A stretch of 22,395 bases of DNA from Betaproteobacteria bacterium (lineage in GTDB: Bacteria > Pseudomonadota > Gammaproteobacteria > Burkholderiales > Casimicrobiaceae). The notes beneath the pieces are model-generated. The model did not search any database. It was given only the letters and a program-made list of their open reading frames with translations, and was not told where the DNA came from. Every line of letters begins with the position of its first letter. Position 1 is the first letter of the stretch. A program made the translations under genes and the position numbers. This document shows, one piece after another, positions 1 through 7,818 of the stretch. Location of the stretch: the NCBI GenBank assembly GCA_025355395.1, contig JANXZT010000340.1:1-22395 (forward strand), read 5' to 3'.

Positions 1-1
1 C

Positions 2-1270
2 TTCGCCGAGCGCCTGCGCGGATTGCACCCCTCGGCCGTTCGCGCCGTCGCCACCAATACGTTTCGAGTCGCGGCGAACGCACAGGAGTTTCTGGCGAAC
101 GCGGAGCGAATCCTCGGCTTTCCGATCGATGTGATCACCGGATATGAAGAGGCGCGGCTCATCTACGTCGGCGTCGCCCACGTGTTGCCACCGGCGCCCG
201 AGCCTCGGCTGGTGATCGACATCGGCGGCGGATCGACGGAGTTCATTATCGGCCATGGGCTCATCGCCGAGCAGTTGGAATCACTGGACATCGGATGCGT
301 CGGAATGACCCAGCGTTTTTTTTCCGACGGCAGCCTTTCGGCAACCGCGTTCAAGGCCGCAGAGACGGCTGCGCGCTCGGAAATCGAGGCAATTGCCAGC
401 ACGTTCGGGCGGGAGCACTGGGACGCCGCCTATGCGTCCTCGGGTACCGCCCTCGCACTGGGCGAAATCCTCGAGCAGAACGGCTATTCGGCGGCCGGCA
501 TCACGATCGCGGGATTGCTCGCGTTGCGCAAGCGAATGATTCGCGCCGGTCACGTGCGGGAACTGCACCTCGCCGCGCTCAAATCGGAGCGGGCGCCAGT
601 GCTGGCCGGCGGCCTCGCGGTGATGGCGGCCGCAATGCACGAGCTAGAGGTCGATCGCATCGATCCCGTCGGCGGAGCATTGCGCCTCGGCGTACTTTAC
701 GATCTTCTCGGGCGCACCGTGCACCGGGACGCGCGGGAGGCGACAGTCGAGCAATTCGCCATCCGCTATCGAGTCGACCGGGCGCACGCGCAGCGCATTG
801 CAACGTTGGCGGTCGAGCTCTATCGAAAGCTCGTCGCGACCCCCGATGACACCGCGATCCGGCAGATCCGTTGGGCCGCACTGTTGCACGAATCGGGATT
901 CTCCGTGTCCCATACCGGCTTCCACAAGCACGGCGCCTACATTCTGCAGAACGCGGACATGCCGGGATTCTCGGCGCGGGAGCAGCAGCGGCTTTCGTTC
1001 CTGGTGCTCGGCTGCCGCGGCGGCCTGGTCAAGATGGCACCAGCGCTCGGCGACGTCACGTTTCGTGCCCAGCTTTTTGCGTTGCGCCTGGCCGTCCTCC
1101 TTCATCATTCGCGACGAGAAATTGCACTGCCGCCCTGGCGCGCGGCGTTGGTTCCGAACCTGTGTTTCGCACTGCCCTTGCAGTGGCGCAACGCCCACCC
1201 GCTCACCGTGCATTTGCTCGCCCGGGAATCCGCCGCGTGGGCCGAAGCCGGTTTTGCGTGGTGTTACTAA
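2..1270 (+). CDS. ppx: Exopolyphosphatase, Ppx/GppA family (5' end outside window)
   Basis: Removes terminal phosphate from inorganic polyphosphate in the cytoplasm; GppA relatives also act on pppGpp. The frame is open from base 2, so the N-terminus lies upstream of the window. About 422 residues are visible; full-length relatives have about 500. Family motifs visible: VATNTFRVA near the start, EEARLIYVGV, the phosphate-binding loop DIGGGSTEFIIG at about 215-250, and ASSGTALALGEIL. The C-terminal half (after about residue 250) is the helical HD-like region of long Ppx proteins (LLHESGFSVSHTGFHKHGAYIL). Polyphosphate kinase ppk1 lies about 1.5 kb away on the other strand, a usual partnership, but here a PEP-CTERM gene and sixA sit between them. 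Ppx is favoured over GppA because of this context and the long C-terminal domain. Confidence 0.92.
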   Translation, partial: FAERLRGLHPSAVRAVATNTFRVAANAQEFLANAERILGFPIDVITGYEEARLIYVGVAHVLPPAPEPRLVIDIGGGSTEFIIGHGLIAEQLESLDIGCVGMTQRFFSDGSLSATAFKAAETAARSEIEAIASTFGREHWDAAYASSGTALALGEILEQNGYSAAGITIAGLLALRKRMIRAGHVRELHLAALKSERAPVLAGGLAVMAAAMHELEVDRIDPVGGALRLGVLYDLLGRTVHRDAREATVEQFAIRYRVDRAHAQRIATLAVELYRKLVATPDDTAIRQIRWAALLHESGFSVSHTGFHKHGAYILQNADMPGFSAREQQRLSFLVLGCRGGLVKMAPALGDVTFRAQLFALRLAVLLHHSRREIALPPWRAALVPNLCFALPLQWRNAHPLTVHLLARESAAWAEAGFAWCY

Positions 1271-1334
1271 CAAGGTCAGCACCGGACGCTGCGCGCGTCG
1301 ATGACGCCGTCCACCTCGGAGCATTGAAGCGCCG

Positions 1335-1369
1335 CGCAGAATCTCTGCGGCCGCATTGTTCGAGACAAT
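1335..1369. promoter_or_regulatory. Two adjacent inverted repeats upstream of the PEP-CTERM gene
   Basis: CGCAGA-ATC-TCTGCG (1335-1349) and ATTGT-TCGAG-ACAAT (1355-1369) are perfect short dyads lying about 90-120 bases upstream of the sigma-54-type promoter at 1456. This is the usual distance for enhancer sites of sigma-54 activators. The first could instead be the end of the ppx transcript, although no T-run follows it. Function is inferred only from position. Confidence 0.3.
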
Positions 1370-1455
1370 CCGTTCAATGTCGGGGTCACATACAAGGCCC
1401 GGTCATCACGGCCGTGGAGGCACGTTAACCAGTTAATAATCAATCTGTTACAAAC

Positions 1456-1471
1456 TGGCCCGCGGCTTGCT
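1456..1471 (+). promoter_or_regulatory. Sigma-54 (RpoN) -24/-12 promoter of the PEP-CTERM gene
   Basis: TGGCCCGCGGCTTGCT matches the consensus TGGCACG-N4-TTGCW with one mismatch (C for A). The GG (1457-1458) and GC (1469-1470) cores have the required 10-base spacing. Transcription would begin near 1482, about 24 bases before the TTG start with its GGAG ribosome site. PEP-CTERM genes are known to be RpoN-dependent in floc-forming betaproteobacteria such as Zoogloea, through the PrsK/PrsR two-component pair. Confidence 0.7.
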
Positions 1472-1505
1472 AATGAGACTTCATCGCAACCAATGGAGTC
1501 TTTCC

Positions 1506-2321
1506 TTGAACACCTCGCTTCGCATTCTCGCCGCCGCCGCATCGGTTCTGGTTCCTGCGCTTTGCAATGCCGCCAGCCTCGACTTGCGCTGGGACTCGAG
1601 TCCACAGAATCCTGCGGGGCCTACCGATTCGATCAATTTCATCGTCACGCCTCCCGGCCTGGGAACTTCCAGCGGATCCACATCTCCCGATCGTTTGCAT
1701 GGCGTCGCGGGCAACCTGGTCGATCTCACGTTTGCCGATCTCGTCGATGGCACGGATGGCAGTCTGTATACCTACTGCTACGAGCTTACGCAGTACTTCT
1801 CCGGTGGTGACACGGTTCACTATGTGTTGAATGGCGCGGGGGTCACCGCGGCAACGTTGGATTTTCTGGGTGCAGTCAATTCCGTGCTGGGGAACGGTAT
1901 CAATCCGTATGCGTGGCTATACCCGATTGGTCCTCGTGTGCTCGGCCCCAATTCGATACCTGCGGTGAACATCGCCGCAGCCATCCAGATCGGCGTATGG
2001 GAAACGCGCTACGACTCGAGCTGGGACTTGAGCACGGGCGTCTTTTCGGCATCGGGCATCGATGCGCCGACCTGGAATGCCTTGACCGCTTTTCACGACG
2101 CGATGGGTACTACCGACAGCCTCGACTCCGCCTACGTCGTGCGACTCGAGAATCCGGAACGTCAGGATCAGATCACCGCGCGACACGCGACCAGTCCGCA
2201 ACAAGTGCCCGAGCCCGGATCGCTTGCGCTGCTGGGCTTGGCGGCCACTCTGGCATTGCTGGCGCGGCGGCAGCGCGGGTGCAGCGGTGCCCGCGCAATC
2301 AAAGAAAATCCGGCCCGATGA
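1506..2321 (+). CDS. PEP-CTERM sorted exported protein with thioester-like Cys/Gln motifs
   Basis: Secreted or surface protein of 271 residues. Residues 1-23 form a Sec signal peptide (MNTSLRILAAAASVL, cleavage near NAA|S). The C-terminus holds the sorting signal: VPEP at 234-237, a hydrophobic stretch at 239-253 and basic RRQR at 254-257, recognised by exosortase in exopolysaccharide-making bacteria. The mature domain has Cys91 in LYTYCYELTQYF and Gln161 in AIQIGVWETRYD, resembling the Cys and Gln motifs of thioester-domain proteins; Cys91 is the only mature cysteine before the sorting signal. Start choice: TTG at 1506 has GGAG at 1495-1498. The in-frame ATG at 1473 and TTG at 1467 lie upstream of the predicted transcription start. 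Oddities: a 14-residue tail after the basic cluster and a 23-base 3' overlap with convergent sixA. The exact ligand or role is unknown. Confidence 0.85.
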   Translation: MNTSLRILAAAASVLVPALCNAASLDLRWDSSPQNPAGPTDSINFIVTPPGLGTSSGSTSPDRLHGVAGNLVDLTFADLVDGTDGSLYTYCYELTQYFSGGDTVHYVLNGAGVTAATLDFLGAVNSVLGNGINPYAWLYPIGPRVLGPNSIPAVNIAAAIQIGVWETRYDSSWDLSTGVFSASGIDAPTWNALTAFHDAMGTTDSLDSAYVVRLENPERQDQITARHATSPQQVPEPGSLALLGLAATLALLARRQRGCSGARAIKENPAR

Positions 2322-2751
2322 CAAGCCTCACCGCCACGGCCGTATGCCCGCCGCGATCGCGGTTACTGAGCCACCACACCGCACCCTTGCTGACCGTCCA
2401 GTAATCTTCGTGTCCCGCAATCAGGAAGGACACCACGCCACCCAGCGTGGGCTGATGACCGACAACGAGGACCGGGTCGCGTGCATTGGGCCAGTGCGCA
2501 GCGGCCAACACCGCGGCCACGGATGCCCCGGGCGCGAGCGCGGCAACGGTTTTGAACGGGCGACCGACCGCTCGGGCCGTTTCGAGCGTGCGCTCGGCCG
2601 GTGATGCGAGCACGCTGGTGGTCGGAGGAAGATGCACATTGAGCCATATTCCTACCCGCGCTGCCTGGTCACGGCCCTTCTTTGTCAGGCGGCGCTCGAG
2701 GTCGCGTTCTCCGTCTTCCGCTTCGGCATGACGCCATAGAATGAGGTCCAT
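2299..2751 (-). CDS. sixA: Phosphohistidine phosphatase SixA
   Basis: Histidine-phosphatase-superfamily enzyme of 150 residues; SixA removes phosphate from phosphohistidine proteins (HPt domains or PTS-Ntr components). The catalytic RH motif is in LILWRHAEAED (Arg7, His8), a second phosphate-pocket Arg in SPAERT (Arg54), and the second catalytic His in VVGHQPTL (His99). The short single-domain length fits SixA rather than phosphoglycerate mutase. The ATG at 2751 is preceded by AGGTGA at good spacing, so a longer upstream reading is not used. It lies 55 bases downstream of ppk1 and is probably the last gene of the kinase-ppk1 operon. Its 3' end overlaps that of the convergent PEP-CTERM gene. 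The in vivo target cannot be told from the sequence. Confidence 0.88.
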   Translation of the reverse strand: MDLILWRHAEAEDGERDLERRLTKKGRDQAARVGIWLNVHLPPTTSVLASPAERTLETARAVGRPFKTVAALAPGASVAAVLAAAHWPNARDPVLVVGHQPTLGGVVSFLIAGHEDYWTVSKGAVWWLSNRDRGGHTAVAVRLVIGPDFL

Positions 2752-2806
2752 CGCTTCACCTGCAGGTTTCGATTGTGGGGAGCCTTCAGCCGATGACAGG
2801 CGCCGA

Positions 2807-4975
2807 TCATAACGGTTCCACCGTCGCGCGCATCCGCGCCAGAAGATCATGCTGGGCCGAGCACCCGGGCTTGCCACGATCACCGCGGCAGCGTTCCCAG
2901 GTGCCGTCAGCCTTAAGCTCCCAGCTGCCCGCTTCGTCTGCCAATCCCATGGCCAGCGCTTCGTCGATCACGCGGCGCGCGAGTACGGGATCGGAGACCG
3001 GGAAGGCGACTTCGATGCGACCGAAAAGATTGCGTCCCATCCAGTCGGCCGACGAGAGCCACACGCTGTGGGCGCCGCCATTCTCGAAATACCAGACCCG
3101 CTGGTGCTCCAGAAAGCGTCCCAGCAGCGAACGGACGGTGATGTTTTCCGACAACCCCGGAAGGCCCGGGCGCAGCGCGCAAGCGCCGCGCACCAGGAGC
3201 TCCACCCGGACGCCGGCTTGCGAGGCCGCATAAAGCGCGCGAATCACGCGCTCCTCGAGGAGCCCGTTCATCTTGGCCTGGATGCGCGCCGGCCGGCCTT
3301 CACGCGCAATGTGCGTTTCGCGGCGGATCATCTGCAGGATCCGCGCATGCATTGTAAAAGGGGCGAGCAGTAATCGGTCGAGGGTATTGGCGCGCGCCAG
3401 GCTGGTGATGTGCAAGAAGACTTCGTTCACATCGGCGCAGATCCCCGGGTCCGCCGTCAGCAAGCCGAAATCGGTATAAAGCCGCGTGGTGCGGGGATGG
3501 TAGTTGCCCGTTCCCAGATGCGCGTAGGGAGTGAGACGGGTGGCTCCATGCGCATCGGTCTCGCGCCGGATGAGGAGCGCCATCTTGGCGTGCGTTTTCA
3601 GGCCGAACACGCCAAAGACGACCTGCGCACCCGCCTGTTCGAGGCGCTCGGCCCAGTTGATGTTGGCTTCCTCGTCGAAGCGGGCCATCAACTCGACAAC
3701 GACCGTGACCTCCTTGCCGCGACGCGCTGCCACGATAAGCGACTCCATGAGCGCGGAATTGACGCCGGTGCGATAGACCGTTTGCTTGACGGCGACGACA
3801 TCCGGATCCTCGGCCGCGCGCCGAATGAATTCCACCACCGGCTCGAAGGACTGATACGGGTGGTGCAGCAGGATGTCGTGCTGGCGAATGGCCGCGAGAA
3901 GATCGGTCCGGCCACGCAGCCGGTCGGGCAGTCCCGGAGTGAATGGCGCGTATTTCAGCGCATCGATCTCGACCTGCTCGATCAAGGACACGAGCCGCAT
4001 CATGTTCACGGGGCCGTCGCAGCGGTAGAGGTCGTCCTCGCCAAGATCGAATTGCGCCAGGAGGAGGTGCGCCAGTCGATCGGGACAGTTCGCGGCCACT
4101 TCCAGGCGAACCGCCGATCCGAATTGCCGTTGAGGCAGCTCGCCTTGCAGCGCCTTGCGAAGATTCTTGACTTCCTCCTCGTCGATCCAGAGGTCGGCGT
4201 CGCGCGTCACCCGGAACTGGGAGTAGCTCAACACCTCGCGTCCGGGAAAGAGGTCCTGCAAATGCGCGTGGATTGCCGAGGACAGCAGCAGGAAGCTCTG
4301 CGCCGCTGCCATTTCGGGCGGCAGGCGGATGACGCGCGGCAGGAGACGTGGCGCGCGTACGATCGCAACACTGGAATCGCGACCGAATGCATCGCGTCCG
4401 GAAAGCTCGACGATAAAGTGGAGGGACTTGTTAACCACCTGCGGAAACGGATGCGCCGGATCGAGCCCGATCGGCGTCAGCAGCGGCCGAACCTCCTCGT
4501 TGAAATAGCGCGTCACCCAGACCCGTTGCGCCGCTGTCCGGTCGGCATGGCGCAACAGCCGCACGCCCACCGCCGCGAGTGCGGGCAGCACTTGCTCGTT
4601 CAGCAGGCGATATTGGTGGTGGATGAGCGCGCGCACCTCGCTGCCGATCAGCGGCAGCAAGCCACGCGCTTCCTGCAGCGTGAGGCGCGCCGGCGGAATG
4701 CGGACCCGCAGCTGCTCCTTGATTCCGGCCACCCGGATTTCGAAGAATTCGTCCAGGTTGTTGCCGACGATGCACAGGAAGCGCAACCGCTCGAGGAGCG
4801 GCGTGTCCGGGTCGCTTGCGAGTGCCAGCACGCGATGGTTGAAGGCGAGCAGCGACAGCTCGCGATTGATCGGTTGCGCGTCGGCAGCCGACAGGGCGGA
4901 GCGGCTCGCACCAAGGGTCGCTGGACAGGCGGCCGGGCCGGGCAGCAAAGTGCGGGCGTCCATGACGGTTGACAT
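2807..4975 (-). CDS. ppk1: Polyphosphate kinase 1
   Basis: Makes long-chain polyphosphate reversibly from ATP. With the ATG at 4975 it has 722 residues, slightly longer than the usual roughly 690 because of an unconserved N-terminal tail of about 35 residues. Family landmarks in order: INRELSLLAFNHRVL (36-50), GNNLDEFFEIRVAG (71-84), HHPYQSFEPVVEFIRRA, KQTVYRTG, the autophosphorylated His462 in GLKTHAKMALL, LGTGNYHPRTTRLYTDFG, and the second catalytic His624 in RFLEHQRVWYFENGG. All key residues are present, so it should be active. Longer in-frame readings overlap dnaQ and lack conserved sequence; ATG at 4963 is an alternative start. It lies 62 bases after dnaQ and 55 before sixA on the same strand. 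Confidence 0.95.
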   Translation of the reverse strand: MSTVMDARTLLPGPAACPATLGASRSALSAADAQPINRELSLLAFNHRVLALASDPDTPLLERLRFLCIVGNNLDEFFEIRVAGIKEQLRVRIPPARLTLQEARGLLPLIGSEVRALIHHQYRLLNEQVLPALAAVGVRLLRHADRTAAQRVWVTRYFNEEVRPLLTPIGLDPAHPFPQVVNKSLHFIVELSGRDAFGRDSSVAIVRAPRLLPRVIRLPPEMAAAQSFLLLSSAIHAHLQDLFPGREVLSYSQFRVTRDADLWIDEEEVKNLRKALQGELPQRQFGSAVRLEVAANCPDRLAHLLLAQFDLGEDDLYRCDGPVNMMRLVSLIEQVEIDALKYAPFTPGLPDRLRGRTDLLAAIRQHDILLHHPYQSFEPVVEFIRRAAEDPDVVAVKQTVYRTGVNSALMESLIVAARRGKEVTVVVELMARFDEEANINWAERLEQAGAQVVFGVFGLKTHAKMALLIRRETDAHGATRLTPYAHLGTGNYHPRTTRLYTDFGLLTADPGICADVNEVFLHITSLARANTLDRLLLAPFTMHARILQMIRRETHIAREGRPARIQAKMNGLLEERVIRALYAASQAGVRVELLVRGACALRPGLPGLSENITVRSLLGRFLEHQRVWYFENGGAHSVWLSSADWMGRNLFGRIEVAFPVSDPVLARRVIDEALAMGLADEAGSWELKADGTWERCRGDRGKPGCSAQHDLLARMRATVEPL

Positions 4976-5037
4976 ACGGATGATTCTTTGATGACAGTGC
5001 GGCGTGACACGGCGGGCGGTTGAGCGCGAGGCGCTGT

Positions 5038-5862
5038 TTAAGCGGCCGCCGCTTCCAGGTCCTGGGCAACCGGCTGCGCGGGCAGCGCCTCGGCTTCGAA
5101 CGCCGGCGACAGCGGCATGGATTCGAGCGCCAGCCACACGCAGCAGCCCTTGGATTCACGATCGAGATCGACGAGATACTCGCCGTGCGCGCGGAGCTCT
5201 TCTTCGCTCGGCGCGAGCACGGCAAGCGCCAGGCGCAGCGGCGCATCGGCAAGGCCATCGATACGGCCGAGCGCCGGGAGCGGCGACGCGCTCGCCATGT
5301 CGATCGTGAGCGTTTCCTGGCCGCGCGTCATTGCGAGATACACCTCGGCGAGCAACTGCGCGTCGAGGAGCGCCCCATGCAACGTGCGGTGCGCGTTGTT
5401 GACGCCGAAGCGTTCGCACAACGCATGGAGATTGTTGCGCTTGCCCGGGAATGCGTCGCGCGCCAGCGCCAAGGTATCAACTACCTTGCCGCAAGTGCTC
5501 GCGCAGCATGGCATGCCGGCGAGGGCGAGCTCCACATCCAGGAAGGCGACATCGAACGGCGCGTTATGAATCACCCATTCGGCGCCGCGCGCGAAATCGA
5601 GGAATTCGGCCGCGACTTCACGAAATTTCGGCTTGCCCTTCAGGGCCTCCCACGTCATGCCGTGGACTTCGGTCGCGCCGGCGTCGATCTCGCGCTCGGG
5701 ATCGAGATGGAAGTGAATGGTGCGGCCAGTGGGCCGGCGGCTGACGACTTCGACCGCCGCGAGCTCGATGATGCGATGGCCCTGCTCGGGGTAAAGGCCG
5801 GTCGTTTCGGTATCGAGGATGATCTGGCGCATGAGGCGTTCTTGCCGACGGCGTAACGCCAT
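5038..5862 (-). CDS. dnaQ: DNA polymerase III epsilon subunit (3'-5' proofreading exonuclease)
   Basis: DEDDh exonuclease that proofreads for the replicative polymerase. Exo I is DTETTG (Asp17, Glu19), Exo II is IHNAPFDVAFLD (Asp104) and Exo III is LHGALLDAQLLAEVYL (His162, Asp167): a complete catalytic set. It has 274 residues from ATG 5862; the C-terminal 90 or so residues carry the link to polymerase and clamp and are poorly conserved. Two starts are possible. ATG 5862 has a strong AGGAG five bases upstream and is preferred. ATG 5832 gives the MRQIILDTETTG start of many relatives but has no clear ribosome site. The gene starts 15 bases after the PP2C stop codon, so it is probably cotranscribed with the kinase-phosphatase pair. 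Confidence 0.93.
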   Translation of the reverse strand: MALRRRQERLMRQIILDTETTGLYPEQGHRIIELAAVEVVSRRPTGRTIHFHLDPEREIDAGATEVHGMTWEALKGKPKFREVAAEFLDFARGAEWVIHNAPFDVAFLDVELALAGMPCCASTCGKVVDTLALARDAFPGKRNNLHALCERFGVNNAHRTLHGALLDAQLLAEVYLAMTRGQETLTIDMASASPLPALGRIDGLADAPLRLALAVLAPSEEELRAHGEYLVDLDRESKGCCVWLALESMPLSPAFEAEALPAQPVAQDLEAAAA

Positions 5863-5877
5863 TCTATCTCCTGGCGA

Positions 5878-6795
5878 TCATCGCCGGTAGCGCTCGATCG
5901 TGGACTGGATCTCTTCGATTGCGCGCTCGATCTCGTCGTCGGAGAGATCGCGCTGGGCCCCCTTGCGGCCGGCAAGAGTGACGGTGTGATCGATCTGGGT
6001 CTGGAACTCGCCCGGCGCCATCGTTTCGGTGATCGTCGACGGCTCGTCGGGGAGCGTTTCCGGTCCCCAGCGCACGACGATCGCAGAAAGATTGTCGCAA
6101 TCCGGGCCGCCGCGCGTTTCGGCTTCGCGCAGCATGAGTGGCGCTGACTTGAGAATTGGCGTCGACGTAAGCCAGGTCGCGATCTCGTCCTTCGTCATCC
6201 CGCTCCACAACCCGTCGGTGCACAAAAGCAGGATATCGCCGTTGCGAAGAACGACACGCTTCGAGAGGTCGATCACCGGATCCACGAGCCCGCCCAGGCA
6301 GCTGAATACCTTGTTGCGATCGGGATGCACGGCGGCCTCTTCCGGAGCGATGATGCCCTGGTCGATGAGGTACTGCACCTTGGAATGGTCCTTGGTCTGG
6401 CCGATGAGCGCACCCTGGCGATAAAGATAAAGCCGCGAATCGCCGACGTGGGCCCAGTAGGCGTTGCCGCCCTGCACGATGCAGGCGACGCAGGTCGTGC
6501 GCGGTGTTTCGAGCATCGAGAACTGATTCGCATAAGACCCGAGCGCCGTATGCGAGCGCAGCATCGAGTCATGCAGGAACTTGAGCGGGTTCCTGAGGAA
6601 GGGTTTCGCTTCCTGCTGAAACCGCTCGATGAAAAGTCTGGTGCAAATCTGGGCTGCGATCTCACCGCCGGCGTGGCCGCCCATGCCGTCGGCCACCACC
6701 AGCAGGAGGGTATCGCGGCTGAAGGTGTAGGCGATCCGATCCTGGTTGATCTTGCGCGAGCCCTTGCGGCTTTCCTGAAAGACCGTGAACTGCAT
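5878..6795 (-). CDS. PP2C-family Ser/Thr protein phosphatase
   Basis: Metal-dependent protein phosphatase of 305 residues, probably opposing the kinase encoded just upstream. Motifs: INQDR at 16-20, the metal-binding VADGMGGHAGGE (Asp36, Gly37), VGDSRLYLYRQG, GDILLLCTDGLWSGM and the final metal site DNLSAIVVRW. There is no signal peptide or membrane segment, so it is cytosolic, similar in layout to PrpC/Stp-type phosphatases. About 45 residues after the phosphatase fold are charged and variable. It lies 37 bases downstream of the kinase and 15 upstream of dnaQ. The ribosome site is weak (CAGGCG). The kinase-phosphatase pairing is visible; the substrate is not. Confidence 0.93.
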   Translation of the reverse strand: MQFTVFQESRKGSRKINQDRIAYTFSRDTLLLVVADGMGGHAGGEIAAQICTRLFIERFQQEAKPFLRNPLKFLHDSMLRSHTALGSYANQFSMLETPRTTCVACIVQGGNAYWAHVGDSRLYLYRQGALIGQTKDHSKVQYLIDQGIIAPEEAAVHPDRNKVFSCLGGLVDPVIDLSKRVVLRNGDILLLCTDGLWSGMTKDEIATWLTSTPILKSAPLMLREAETRGGPDCDNLSAIVVRWGPETLPDEPSTITETMAPGEFQTQIDHTVTLAGRKGAQRDLSDDEIERAIEEIQSTIERYRR

Positions 6796-6832
6796 ATCGC
6801 CTGCTAATCGGTAAGCGTGCGCGACCGGGGCT

Positions 6833-7771
6833 TTACGCGCCGATTTCGCTGAACAACCGACGCTTCAGCGCGTCGAAAAAGGAAAGCTTGCGCTTTCTGG
6901 GCGGTATGTCGCGGATCGCCTTCTGCAGCGCAAAGATGCTTTGCGGGCGCTCGAGCGGGTCGAGGCGAAGGCACCAGTCGATCACCTCGAGCACGTTGTC
7001 CGAATACTGCCCCGACCAGATTTTCCTGGCGGGAACGAGATGGTCCTCCTGCAGCCGCGCGTCGGCCGCCTGCGGGGCGAATGCGGCGAGGCATGCGAAC
7101 ATCGAGGCCCCGACGCCGTAGACATCTGTCCATGGGCCCAGCCGGTCCGGCTCGCGGTATTGCTCCGGCGCAGCAAATCCCGGCGTGTACATGGGTGCCA
7201 ACTTGGGGCGATTGGTGGTGAGCGTCTGGCGCGCGGCGCCGAAATCGAGCAGCACCGGCGAGCCGTCGGTGCGCAGGTAAATGTTCGCAGGTTTGATGTC
7301 GAGATGCAGCAGCTTGTGCGTGTGCACCTCGCGCAAGCCGTTCAGGAGATGCATGAAGACGTGCCGCACGAGTCGCTCCGACATCTGGTCCTGGCGCATC
7401 TGGATCTGCTGCTGGAGCGTGCGCCCGCGCTCGTAGCGCATCACCATGTACACCGTCTCGTTGGCGCGAAAGAAATTAAGCACCCGCACCACGTTGGGAT
7501 GATTGATCTTGGCGAGCGCCCGGCCCTCCTCGAAAAAACATTTCATGCCGTAGCGAAAGGACGTGAGGTTCTCGATCGAGCTCGCCCGCACAATGTCTCC
7601 TTCCGTGCGCAACACGAGTGATGCCGGAAGGTATTCCTTGATTGCAACAGCCGCACCGGTCTCGTCGAAGGCCCGATAGACGATCGAGAAGCCGCCACGG
7701 CTGATCTGCCGGTCGATCCGGTAGTTCAGCAGTTGGTAGCCTCCGGATAGAGCCTGGTTGGTGACGGCCAT
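6833..7771 (-). CDS. Cytosolic Ser/Thr protein kinase (non-RD type)
   Basis: Hanks-type kinase of 312 residues. Glycine loop ISRGGFSIVYRA (23-34), ATP-anchoring Lys45 in VAIKEYLP, helix-C Glu81/82, catalytic loop HLDIKPANI (His156, Asp158, Asn163), magnesium-binding DFG (176-178) and APEQY (201-205). The usual HRD arginine is Leu157, so this is a non-RD kinase. No membrane segment, PASTA or other sensor domain is present; the C-terminus is a short basic tail (PPRKRKLSFFDALKRRLF). ATG 7771 is chosen because homology begins there and the sigma-54-type promoter at 7819-7833 predicts a start near 7807; readings extended to 8023 would cross that promoter. No strong ribosome site is seen. It heads the set kinase, PP2C, dnaQ, ppk1, sixA. 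Confidence 0.92.
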   Translation of the reverse strand: MAVTNQALSGGYQLLNYRIDRQISRGGFSIVYRAFDETGAAVAIKEYLPASLVLRTEGDIVRASSIENLTSFRYGMKCFFEEGRALAKINHPNVVRVLNFFRANETVYMVMRYERGRTLQQQIQMRQDQMSERLVRHVFMHLLNGLREVHTHKLLHLDIKPANIYLRTDGSPVLLDFGAARQTLTTNRPKLAPMYTPGFAAPEQYREPDRLGPWTDVYGVGASMFACLAAFAPQAADARLQEDHLVPARKIWSGQYSDNVLEVIDWCLRLDPLERPQSIFALQKAIRDIPPRKRKLSFFDALKRRLFSEIGA

Positions 7772-7818
7772 GCGTTTATTGTGGTGGAAGGCGGGTGATA
7801 CCGGGACAATGATGGCTC

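Noticed and set aside
3410..4972. 520-residue open frame opposite ppk1
   Set aside because: It mirrors the ppk1 coding frame in high-GC DNA, shows no domain, and ppk1 with both catalytic histidines explains the region.
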